From Brachionus koreanus (Eukaryota; Rotifera; Eurotatoria; Ploima; Brachionidae), in the NCBI GenBank assembly GCA_016987375.1, contig PJRA01000005.1, forward strand, positions 1,063,652-1,127,651: a DNA stretch of 64,000 nucleotides. The letters run 5' to 3'. The notes below the pieces were generated by a model. That model did not search any database and was not told where the DNA came from. It saw only the letters and a list, made by a program, of their open reading frames with translations. The position numbers were made by a program, and so were the translations under genes. Each line of letters begins with the position of its first letter. The first letter of the stretch is position 1. This document shows positions 12,267-21,699 of the stretch, one piece after another.

Positions 12267-13664
12267 CTATAAGTCACAGTTAAATTTTTCATCACATTCA
12301 ATTGGTTCCAAATATTTTTCATTACAAATAGTTTGATTACAATTTGGTAAATTGTATATTACAATATTAAACTGTTTAGCAGCATCCCAAAGTTCACAAT
12401 TACATTCATTTATTTCTCTTGTATTCAATTTTTCATAATCGATTTTAATTACCATTTTGGTTGATCTACTAGATTTAAATTGTTTTAAAATACACCTATC
12501 CATTCTATTAAATGTATCAAGAGACAAATCCAAGCTGCTTATTTGATTTTCTGATTTGTATCTTGAACAAAAGCTTTTCGCTTGAAATCTCAAATCGTTT
12601 AAATTCAAGTAAAGTGTCAACAGATTGACAAAATTTCTCTCAAAAGCAAAGTCATTTATTTGAATCAAATTTCCATTTTGATTCGAAAAGTCTAATATCT
12701 TAAGTCTTGTCAGAGTGCTTATATTTGGATAGCCAATTAGATAGTTATTGTTTAGCAAAAGTACCATCAAGTTTTTGATATCTAAAAATATATTTTTGTC
12801 CAAATTTTTCAATCTGTTTCCGCTTAGATACAAATGAGTCAATTTGGACATGTTTTTGAATATGGCCTCGGACAAGATTGAAATTCTGTTATTCGAAAGA
12901 TCCAAATATTCCAAATTTGACAGCTTACTTAAGTCAGTTAAATTACTAATAAGGTTTTTTTTTAGTTTTAGTTCTTTTAAATTTTTGCCAGAACAAATTG
13001 CAGATAATAAATTTGACATGTTGCTGATAAGATTTTCACTCAAATCAATAGAAATAAGGTTTGAGCTGAACAAATTTGGGTCTGATTGAGATATTCTGTT
13101 TGAAGCAAGGCTTAGATAACTTAATTTTTGCAACGCATGAGTCCAATTTGGCTCAAATGTTTTCAAGTTTAAATTATTCAACTTGAGAGTGCGTAAACTT
13201 TTTAATTGCTTTAATTCTCTGTTAATTGTGCTTAGTAGTGCGACATTGATGTTGGTAAGACCAAGCTCGATAAGGCTCTCATTTAAAGGCTTAAAGGAGT
13301 CGGATTCAATTTTTTCTAGATTACTTTCAATTAAATGCAGCATTGAAATAGAACCAGCTCCTTGGAACGCATTTTTTGTGAGGATTTTAAGATTATTTTG
13401 ACCGATTATCAAATTTTTAATATTCAAGTGTCTAAAAGCTTCATCTGGGAGTTTTCCAATATTATATTTGTTGATTAGGAAAATGTTGATTGGTTTAGAA
13501 AAGTTGGCTAAACGATTAGGAAAACCCGAGTTCAATTGATCCAAATCTGGCATGCATCTGACGTCTATGGTTTCGTCGCTATTGTTTATACAGCGACATC
13601 TGTCAAACAAACAACTTGACTCGCTGTTTTCAAAAATTATGGCAATTAGGATAAAATAAAGCAT
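12267..13664 (-). CDS. Secreted leucine-rich-repeat protein
   Basis: Intronless ORF of 465 residues. Residues 1-16 form a hydrophobic signal peptide; a short cysteine cluster (CLFDRCRC, about 18-25) looks like an LRR N-terminal cap. From about residue 75 to 390 there are around a dozen repeats with the L..L.L..N.(I/L) spacing, for example NLEYLDLSNNRI and LTHLYLSGNRL. A C-terminal cysteine-rich block (ECNCELW through FNCDL at the end) resembles an LRR C-terminal cap. No transmembrane helix or GPI signal is visible, so it is probably secreted. LRR ectodomain proteins of this type usually bind other proteins in adhesion or signalling; the partner cannot be inferred. The start is the first methionine and gives a perfect signal peptide. 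Confidence 0.85.
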   Translation of the reverse strand: MLYFILIAIIFENSESSCLFDRCRCINNSDETIDVRCMPDLDQLNSGFPNRLANFSKPINIFLINKYNIGKLPDEAFRHLNIKNLIIGQNNLKILTKNAFQGAGSISMLHLIESNLEKIESDSFKPLNESLIELGLTNINVALLSTINRELKQLKSLRTLKLNNLNLKTFEPNWTHALQKLSYLSLASNRISQSDPNLFSSNLISIDLSENLISNMSNLLSAICSGKNLKELKLKKNLISNLTDLSKLSNLEYLDLSNNRISILSEAIFKNMSKLTHLYLSGNRLKNLDKNIFLDIKNLMVLLLNNNYLIGYPNISTLTRLKILDFSNQNGNLIQINDFAFERNFVNLLTLYLNLNDLRFQAKSFCSRYKSENQISSLDLSLDTFNRMDRCILKQFKSSRSTKMVIKIDYEKLNTREINECNCELWDAAKQFNIVIYNLPNCNQTICNEKYLEPIECDEKFNCDL

Positions 13665-14452
13665 TTTTTAGTAAAATTGAAAAATAAAATTTTTACTTTT
13701 TATTTAAAGAAGTTGGGATAGATTTAAATTTAAATGGTAATTAAAAATGGCGATCAAAATCAAAAATTTGTTCTAGTTGATTTTTGCCGTGAAATTAAAT
13801 ATTAAACAAGTAAAATAATTTTAGAAAAGCGAGTCAAATCATGTGTCAAAATAGTCACACTATACAATAAAAAGGAGACATGTATAAAAATAAAAATATT
13901 TTTAATTTTTCAAATTAACTTCTTAAAAGTTTTAATATCATTATCATCTAAACAATCACCTATGTCATCAAAACTATCATAACTATTATAAACTGTTATT
14001 TAAACGGAATAGCAAATTGAAAATTTTAAGCCAGAACTACTTAAAATAAATGAAAAAATATTTTTTATTTATTTTTACGGCTGAGGTAGAAAAAAAAATA
14101 TTAATCAGTCAGATTTTAGCTAAAGATAGGGAAAAAAATAGTTTTTTGAAAGAATTTGAGTTATTAAATAGAAGCAAACAATAGACTGACTCATAATTCA
14201 AGAATTTATGGACCATAAAATTTTAATTTTCTCTTTATTTGACGCAGGCAAATATCATTCAATCATTCAAATCAAAATAATTGTACCTTGTGCCGAACTA
14301 TTAGTACTGTAGTAGAGTACCGAACAAAGAGAATTAGTTGTTGTTAATTAATTTATTTAAAACATATATTAAGAGATTGAGCATGAATGAACAACAAAAG
14401 AAGATTCAGCATGATTTATAAACAAAACAATTTTTCCATTCTTAAATGAAAC
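13665..14452. other. AT-rich intergenic stretch
   Basis: No open frame, RNA gene or clear repeat was seen here. It lies upstream of the LRR gene, so the promoter of that gene should be within its first few hundred bases. Confidence 0.6.
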
Positions 14453-14603
14453 GGTTTTGTGAAATTTAGTACAATAGAAGAGAACAAAAAGTAAAAATTA
14501 TTGTAAATTTTCTTAAAGTAAAAAGAAATTTCTGTAAATGCAACATGGTGACACATTCAAAGTTGCACTATTATGAAAAAACTCTGCAAACTTAGCATAA
14601 TTA
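14453..14603 (-). repeat. Mariner-like element end, shared with 27292-27607
   Basis: Begins GTTTTGTGAAATTTAGTACAA, the same terminal sequence as the small element at 27292, and continues with the shared blocks GTAAATGCAACATGGTG, a cACTATTATGA block and ACTCTGCAAA. It runs into the N gap and is probably the 3' end of the same element whose transposase fragment lies on the other side of the gap. Confidence 0.6.
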
Positions 14604-15139
14604 NNNNNNNNNNNNNNNNNNNNNNNNNNNNNNNNNNNNNNNNNNNNNNNNNNNNNNNNNNNNNNNNNNNNNNNNNNNNNNNNNNNNNNNNNNNNNNNNN
14701 NNNNNNNNNNNNNNNNNNNNNNNNNNNNNNNNNNNNNNNNNNNNNNNNNNNNNNNNNNNNNNNNNNNNNNNNNNNNNNNNNNNNNNNNNNNNNNNNNNNN
14801 NNNNNNNNNNNNNNNNNNNNNNNNNNNNNNNNNNNNNNNNNNNNNNNNNNNNNNNNNNNNNNNNNNNNNNNNNNNNNNNNNNNNNNNNNNNNNNNNNNNN
14901 NNNNNNNNNNNNNNNNNNNNNNNNNNNNNNNNNNNNNNNNNNNNNNNNNNNNNNNNNNNNNNNNNNNNNNNNNNNNNNNNNNNNNNNNNNNNNNNNNNNN
15001 NNNNNNNNNNNNNNNNNNNNNNNNNNNNNNNNNNNNNNNNNNNNNNNNNNNNNNNNNNNNNNNNNNNNNNNNNNNNNNNNNNNNNNNNNNNNNNNNNNNN
15101 NNNNNNNNNNNNNNNNNNNNNNNNNNNNNNNNNNNNNNN
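14604..15139. other. Assembly gap (run of N)
   Basis: 536 undetermined bases. Because mariner-like sequence lies on both sides in the same orientation, the gap is probably filled by the rest of that element; gaps often fall in repeats. Confidence 0.95.
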
Positions 15140-15420
15140 TGCTAAGTCAGACCAAAATACATAAATGCCATCATGATAATAATTTCTAATCATTGGTTCA
15201 AGTTGTTTCTTAATACACTTTCCAAGGTAGACATGTTGATTGACCACTAGACCACTAATAAAAAATAAAATATCTTTAGGTTATTCAGTGTTTTGAAAAA
15301 GCCAACCAGACCATTAATTTTTCTTCAAATTTTCTAACATTCTTGTTCTTTATCCTCTCCAGCGTCTTGCCAACATTCCTGCTACAGAAAATATTATTCC
15401 CTGGCAGGGCGGTGTTGCGA
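15140..15420 (-). pseudogene. Mariner/Tc1-like transposase fragment
   Basis: Read leftward from about 15420: KFEEKLMVWLAFSK, then two stops and frame changes, then NQHVYLGKCIKKQLEPMIRN and, at the gap edge, YVFWSDLA. These correspond to the conserved (K/V)MVWxA(F/I)S block, the linker, and the second catalytic aspartate block (W.DLA, usually followed by S.HYA) of IS630-Tc1-mariner transposases. The third catalytic residue would be inside the gap. Stops and shifts make it inactive. Confidence 0.75.
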
Positions 15421-15799
15421 TATTAAGCTTAAATTAAGCTTTATTTAAACTGTTTAAAATTCAAAAGTCATAAGTTTAATGAATTGACTTGAATTTTTTT
15501 TAAAAAACATTTCTATAGAGAAAAAATTCTTTAACTTTATTGGAAAATTTAATCTAATTAATTTTGTCATTTAATTTTTAAATTAAAATTTCAACTTAAA
15601 ATAAATGTAATTAATAATGAATTTTTTTTTAGATAAAATTTTTATTTTAACCATAAAACATTATGAATTTAGAGGCGGCCTCTTTAGTTAAAACATTTTT
15701 TATCTTGACTATAGGTTTTTTGCAAATTATAAATAATTTGTAAATATAATGGGTACTTTGAATATAATGGATTCCACAAAAGCTCATATTTTGCTGAAA

Positions 15800-15910
15800 T
15801 TGATTGATTTAGAAAAAGGTCGTAAGGTCGGATGGGTCCGGCGGGGAAAGTTACCCATCTGCGGTCAGCCTGTCGAACCACTGGCGTTACCATTTTATTA
15901 GATAGGACCG
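15800..15910 (-). repeat. GC-rich insertion, possible tRNA-like SINE
   Basis: A sharply GC-richer block of about 105 bp that is present beside glycosyltransferase copy A but absent at the matching place beside copy B (about 34678-34686), so it is an insertion. On the minus strand it has a box-B-like TGGTTCGACAGGC and a tail sharing GGGTAAC and CCG.CC blocks with the tRNA-like repeat at 1-145. Membership of one SINE family is likely but not certain. Confidence 0.5.
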
Positions 15911-15997
15911 CTATATATTTTAAATTAAAATATTGTTAAAATCATTTATTTAATAAATAAAATCTTGTTTGAATAATTAATTTTTATGATCTATCAA

Positions 15998-17203
15998 TTA
16001 AATTTTACTTAATCTTCCACTAATCAAATAGCTGTATATTAATGGACAATTTTTTGCAACAAAATACTCATAAATACTATTGTCATTGAGCTTTAAATCC
16101 CAACTAGAACTAACCTTGTTATAGAAATGAACTGCATACGAATTTTTAAAGCTTTCTATGTCAATTTTAGAGTTCTTGTTAAATAATAATTTAGCCTGGG
16201 TCCAATGATATGGATAAAAAAACTTCTTATGAAATATTACCATATCACATTTTCTTTTCACTTTTGTCATATTTAAATATTCTTGATTTTGATCAAATAC
16301 AAGGTCTTTGTAAATATCTTCTGTTTTACAGTAAACTTTTAGAACTCTTGACATCAACGATGGACCATTATAACCCCAATGATTAATTTTATAATTTTTT
16401 GATAAATTATTCATAGCAGCATGAAGAAATCCATGTTTTTTTTCGAATAAAAGAATAGCATTATTTGTTTCAATTGATGCTCCATCTTTTGAATAGCAAA
16501 CTCCATTTAAATGTCTTAGGGATTGCAGATTTTTAAGGTTTAATATATCTAAATCTGAGTAAAGACCACCGTATTTATAAACTAGAGCTAATCGAAAACT
16601 GTCTGATAGGTCATTTATTTTATATTTGCCTTTTTCTAATTTTTTTTGGTGATTTTTCCACCATTCTTCTAGTGGTGTTCCTTCATAAACCTTTTCTGGA
16701 CTTGTCTCTACAAATTTGATATTTGCATATTTACGCATTAGTTCTTCATCTGGTTTTGCTCGCAAAGAAAACAAATAAATATTCGCTTCTGGATTGTTAA
16801 ATGCTGCTGATTCAATTGAACACATTTGTCTAGCACTGATTGTGTCTCTGTTTATGTTCGTTTCAACAAAGAAAATATTAAACTTGGTGATATTATCTTT
16901 GATTTTGTAATTTTTTAGCTCATTTTTATTCTTAAAATTTTCACTCATAGAGCTGTTTTTTATTATTATCGAAATAAAAAAAATACAATTTAAACTAGTA
17001 ATGGCCAAGCTAATCCTTGTGTCAAATAATTTTCGAGTTTTTTTTAAAAAAATAATAAATACAACTGTATTAGAAAAAATTAATTCAAAATCACAATCCA
17101 ATATTTTGTTTATGCTGATAAAATAATAGACCAAAAGCAACAATTGAATAAAGCAAAAAATTATGAAAGAATTTTTATCATTCAGATTTTTCTTTGCTTC
17201 CAT
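15998..17203 (-). CDS. Alpha-1,4-galactosyltransferase-like Golgi glycosyltransferase (copy A)
   Basis: Intronless ORF of 401 residues resembling the A4GALT/A4GNT family (DXD sugar-binding domain plus Gb3-synthase-type C-terminal domain), which adds galactose or GlcNAc in alpha-1,4 linkage to glycolipid or glycoprotein glycans in the Golgi lumen. The start of the domain is at FNIFFVETNINRD (about 108-120); the metal and sugar-nucleotide motif is YSDLDIL, with DLD at 217-219, preceded by DSFRLALVYKYGG. The C-terminal part includes a GYNGP motif and ends in a conserved W/Y-rich region. The N-terminus is unusual: three hydrophobic stretches (about 12-32, 40-54, 64-82) rather than the single signal anchor expected. 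The exact acceptor cannot be told. A near-identical copy is at 34769-35973. Confidence 0.85.
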   Translation of the reverse strand: MEAKKNLNDKNSFIIFCFIQLLLLVYYFISINKILDCDFELIFSNTVVFIIFLKKTRKLFDTRISLAITSLNCIFFISIIIKNSSMSENFKNKNELKNYKIKDNITKFNIFFVETNINRDTISARQMCSIESAAFNNPEANIYLFSLRAKPDEELMRKYANIKFVETSPEKVYEGTPLEEWWKNHQKKLEKGKYKINDLSDSFRLALVYKYGGLYSDLDILNLKNLQSLRHLNGVCYSKDGASIETNNAILLFEKKHGFLHAAMNNLSKNYKINHWGYNGPSLMSRVLKVYCKTEDIYKDLVFDQNQEYLNMTKVKRKCDMVIFHKKFFYPYHWTQAKLLFNKNSKIDIESFKNSYAVHFYNKVSSSWDLKLNDNSIYEYFVAKNCPLIYSYLISGRLSKI

Positions 17204-17215
17204 TTTATTGAATTA

Positions 17216-18467
17216 AAAATTATGTTTTTCAAAAAAAATGAAAAAAACTATTTTTTTTAATATTAGAATTTGTCAATTAGTAGAAAATAAATCTTTTTAT
17301 TTTAAATACTTTAAACATTGTTTTTCAAAGTAATGATTTTTAATTAAAATTCAAAAATGCTAAGATAAAAACTTAAACATCAATGAACGTCTTTTATTAA
17401 TTTAACTTGTTTTAATGCAACAATTTTTTTATGCTTAACTTGTTTTATTATATGCAAGACTAATTTTTACACATGCTTTAATTTAGGCTTATATTTTTTT
17501 ACTATAAATTTTTTTAATGCGTCAAATACATTTTTCCATCTTTAATCTTTTAAATAAAATTTTGACTTGAATTGATACAAATAAAACTCAGTTTAATTAA
17601 TTCATCCATGTCGTAGAGCAAAGTAAATATTGTATTTCTAAAAATTTATTCTGTAAAAATTTTAATTGAATTTTCAAACTTAGTAATTTTAAGTAAAATT
17701 AATTTATTAAAAAAACATTTAGATTTATTAAGTAATTAAATTAGAGAATATAAAAATTAAAAGGTGTTTATAAAAAATATAAATTAAATTTATTAATAGC
17801 TAATGTAAAATATATAAGAAAAAATAAAATTTATAATTAATTTTATTGCTAATGTTGAAAAAATAAATATGAAATTTATTTTGTCTTCTAAAAAATGTTT
17901 TAAAATTTATTTTGAAAATACTCATTTATAATTTTAGAAAATTTAAATTTTCAAAATTTCCTTGATATGAGCATATTGTTTTGCGTCTGAATTACATGTA
18001 AAAATAATTAAATGAAAATTTTGGCTTATTGACACTAAGTTCTGGGGATTTGAATGCTTAAATTTTTAATGAACATAATTTCTAAAATTAAAATCCTTAA
18101 AAAAATCAACAAGGTACATAATTTTACTTGTTAAAACAAAAAAAAACGAGCATGTTTCTAATTTAGTTAATTGACTGCTTGAAAATCAAAAACTCTAGTT
18201 GAAAAATGTCCAGACTGTTTAAAAGCAAAATTCGACGCAAAATTTTTTTTCTCTAAAAAATTTTCCTTTTTTTTGTTTAGCTTGAGGAAATTTTTTTCGT
18301 TTTTGTTTTTAGAAAGGAAATTTAAAATTTATTGATTTTACATGAGCTAATTAAACAAAAGTTAGGTAATGAATTTTCATTTTTTTTCCCATTAATGTGA
18401 GGTGTAAGCTAATAAAGTTTTATTCTAAAAGCTTAATTATTCATTTTAATTTAACTTAATATTTAGA
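17216..18467. other. AT-rich intergenic stretch
   Basis: No coding or repeat signal recognised. The part next to 17216 (to about 17290) is the diverged upstream flank that is shared with the second glycosyltransferase copy. Confidence 0.55.
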
Positions 18468-19247
18468 ATGAACCATCCAGTTCTTTTGCCAAAGCGAAAA
18501 GAATTCGGGTTTCTGAAGCCTCCACAAACAAAGACAAACTTTAAGAGCTCGTCAATTATCCGGTACACGCCCGGACAAAGACAAGAATTTTTAACACAAA
18601 CTAGCAAACCGATGACTCTAAGTCAAAGCATAAAAACGCTAAGAATTAGCTACGAGCTTAAAAGTGCTAGCATGGTAAACCCCAAAAAGTATGAATGGAA
18701 CAGTGATAGCTTCAGACCCGAACAAAAAAGTGATCTTAAAAAAGAACATTTTAAAAGGCAAGCTTACGTCACTGACACTGGCACTAATTTTAAAAATCTA
18801 AAAAAACAGCATCACATCCTAAACATTTATTCATTAGATAACCGAAAGCCAAAAACGGCTGATTCGATCAGATCAAAAAATGGCTATTTAAACAGAAAGA
18901 AGAATGAGAGTAGAAATTGCGGAGGTGCTTGCGTAAGTTGTAAATTTGGCAAGTGTCTTAGACTAGAGGAATTTGTTACTTTAAAAGCAATTAAAAAGCC
19001 TGATGATTATGATAGAATTCCAACAGCTAATTCATTAGCAGAATCAAGAACCAGGACTGCAAATAGATCAAATTTTTCTGAATTTTTTAGTAAGAGAAGT
19101 CGTAAGAGTGCTCCTTTGTCTGAATCAACCGGGAAAAAGACAAGTGATGAGGCCTTTGAGAATAGCTTATATCAAAAGCTGGATGATGAAATAGAGGATG
19201 ATGATGATGATGATATAATTCCAAAGCTAACTCTCTGGCTCGTTTGA
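18468..19247 (+). CDS. Unknown basic protein with acidic C-terminus
   Basis: Single-exon ORF of 259 residues with clearly protein-like composition, less AT-rich than its surroundings. I do not recognise the family. Residues 1-140 are basic and rich in K, S, T and Q with few hydrophobic residues; a cysteine cluster CGGACVSCKFGKC lies at about 146-158; residues 180-225 are Ser/Arg-rich (RTRTANRSNFSEFFSKRSRKS); the end has an acidic run of eight Asp residues just before IIPKLTLWLV. No signal peptide or membrane segment. Likely intracellular and largely disordered. The start is the first methionine, preceded at once by a possible splice acceptor (ATTTAG), so a 5' UTR intron or a trans-spliced leader is possible. 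Confidence 0.65.
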   Translation: MNHPVLLPKRKEFGFLKPPQTKTNFKSSSIIRYTPGQRQEFLTQTSKPMTLSQSIKTLRISYELKSASMVNPKKYEWNSDSFRPEQKSDLKKEHFKRQAYVTDTGTNFKNLKKQHHILNIYSLDNRKPKTADSIRSKNGYLNRKKNESRNCGGACVSCKFGKCLRLEEFVTLKAIKKPDDYDRIPTANSLAESRTRTANRSNFSEFFSKRSRKSAPLSESTGKKTSDEAFENSLYQKLDDEIEDDDDDDIIPKLTLWLV

Positions 19248-20679
19248 ATATATTGTATCTTTTAATTGTTTATTTGAATAAATTTTTAATAAAAATTGCC
19301 TAAAGGTTTTTTTTAATTCGTTTTTGGTTTGTATCTGTTTTTTTTACCTTTAAATTTGTAAATTTAAAATAGCTTAACAACATGTTGTTTTATTTAAATT
19401 GCTTTTTTCAATTTTTTATTTCAGGTGATTGTGTTAAATTAAACATAAAACTATTATTAAATTATTAACAATTATTTAAAATATATTTTAAAGAACCTTG
19501 GAAACTTTTTTCGTTTGAAAAGCTTTTGTTTATTTTTGAAACAATTCTAAAAGCTTAAAATTTCAGCCAAAAATTATTGTTTTAAATTTTTTTGCAAAAA
19601 AAAAAAATGAAAACATTTTTTAATTACTCTATTTAGAAATTTTAAAATAAATCAAAATTAAAATATTCCTAAATTTTAAAATTTTTTTTTTGTTTTCTAG
19701 CGTATCATGGTTAAATTTTCAATTTTCAATTCATTTCTATTTACACATGATTGCATATTTGCACATTGTGACCATTTAGTTAGATTTATTTAATTGATTA
19801 ATAGGCTACATTCTTCAAATAATATAATAGTAATTTATATCAAAACTCAGCACATTTGTCTGATTATATATCTATTGACTTAATTTCTAAATTAAAAATA
19901 AACTCATCTCTTGTAAATTTTGACCAAAGTTTTGGCAAAACATAGATAAAATTTACATTTAAAAACTGCTTATTGTTTGAATTAATAATTTAATAATTTA
20001 TTTAGGAAAAAACAAAAAATAGACAGATACCCGAATGAATGCTATCGTCCTCCAATTTTCAAAATATTTTTGAAAGTTTTTACAAATATTTTAAAATAAT
20101 TTATAAATAATAAATTTTATAATTTTCATTAAATTATCTTTAACAAACGAATTTTTGAAGAATTGTTGACAGGGCAAATGAGAAACCCTAGAACCTTATT
20201 TTATTTAGTAGTACTGGAAAAATTAAGTCAGCTTTCGGTTGAGACCAAATAAGAATATTGTTTTACATACATTCATTCTAATTGTTCAGAATAAAATTCA
20301 CCATTTATAGAACGACAATCTGGAATTAGCTGAAAATATACAAGTTACTGATAGGCTTTTTTCTCAATAATGACAAAATTTTCAAAATTTCAAATAAATA
20401 CCAAAATTTTAAAATTTTCATTTAAAGTTTTCAATTCAAAATTTTTTTTTAGAATTGAATTAACAAAGAATAGATACACTATTTTGAAGAGCATTCAATT
20501 TTGCTTATTTTATTTTAACATACAGTATATCTAGAAAATTAAGAACATTTATTTTATTTTTTTGCAAAGTTTGTTTCTAGGAAGCTGGGCGGCTAAAGAA
20601 AAAAACAAAAAAAATTTTTTTTGTTTGAATTTTATTCAGAAAAAAATAATTACAAAATTTAGAACATAATATTTTTTAA
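19248..20679. other. AT-rich intergenic stretch
   Basis: No gene recognised. The 3' end of the unknown gene should lie near the AATAAA-like sites at 19276-19290. The right part may hold the diverged end of the Tc1 element (ACAGTATATCTAG at about 20521). Confidence 0.5.
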
Positions 20680-21540
20680 CATTTAAAATGACCGCCTTTA
20701 GCTTTAATACACTCAGCGATACGATTTGTCATAGATTCAATCATGTTCTTGACCATTTCACTTGGGACTTTCAACCATTCATGAAAAAGAACCCTTTTTA
20801 AATGCTCTAATGATGTTATCTTTGTATTGGTCATTTTATGATCTATATATGACCATAAATTCTCTATTGGATTAAGATCAGGTGATCTTGGGCATCAAGA
20901 GAGTACAGATGTTTGTTTTTCATGAAGCCAATCTCGAACAGAATGAGCAGTATGTGAACTAGCCCAATCTTGTTGTAAAATTTAATGCTGACTCTGATCT
21001 AAAATTATTTCGACTGATGGTAACAACTGATGCTTAGGGTGTCAATGTATACAAATTGATTGATTCTGCCTGTATAAATAGAGCAACAACCATTACCATT
21101 ACATTCTTTTACAGTCCATCTTTTTCATTCTTTGCACCATTTGAGCCTTTTCGACTGGTCCAATACAGTCAAAAGAGACTTTTTTATAGAAGTATATGTC
21201 TGTATATTTAATAGCACTTTCTAACAGTGTCTTTATTAACACTAACATTTTGAAACTTGGGACTAAAGTCAGATGCTAATTGTCTATAACTTTTTGTAGG
21301 ATTGATTCTAACCTTTCAAAAAATATACGATTAATCTCGACTGGTAAGCTTTAATGATCTACGAGACCTTGGTAATTTAACTAGACTTTCACCTTTCAAA
21401 GTCTTTTCATAATTACACTTTGATGTAAACACGCATTTTCTCGAAACTCCTACTAAATCATCTATTTCTTGTTGAGACTTTGTCTTATCTTTCAACAGTC
21501 CAATAAACACCTTTTCGCCTCAGTTACTTTTTTTTACACA
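20680..21540 (-). pseudogene. Tc1-like transposase pseudogene
   Basis: Relic of a Tc1-family DNA transposase. Reading leftward: a helix-turn-helix part with NPTKSYRQLASDFSPKFQN, then a DQSKRLKWCKEWK segment, then QQDWASSHTAHSVRDW (second catalytic Asp), SPDLNPIENLW (third Asp) and an intact C-terminal helix ending KAKGGHFKC. Several frameshifts occur and a TGA stop replaces the tryptophan usually found just before PRSPDLNP. The region around the first catalytic Asp is scrambled. Terminal inverted repeats could not be matched with confidence. Confidence 0.85.
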
Positions 21541-21699
21541 TTTTTATGGAAAAATCAACGAAATGGTACAACTCAATAAAATTACCGATTAAAAGTACAA
21601 AAATAATAGATGAATAATGAGTTGTAAAAAGTGCATGTAAACAATAAAAAAGGACATTCCAAACATTAGGTGACCAAAAAAAGTTTTCAAATAATTTCC

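Noticed and set aside
14513..15247. 244-residue ORF running through the N gap
   Set aside because: The reading frame is only open because N is uninformative; real sequence on both sides is transposon debris.
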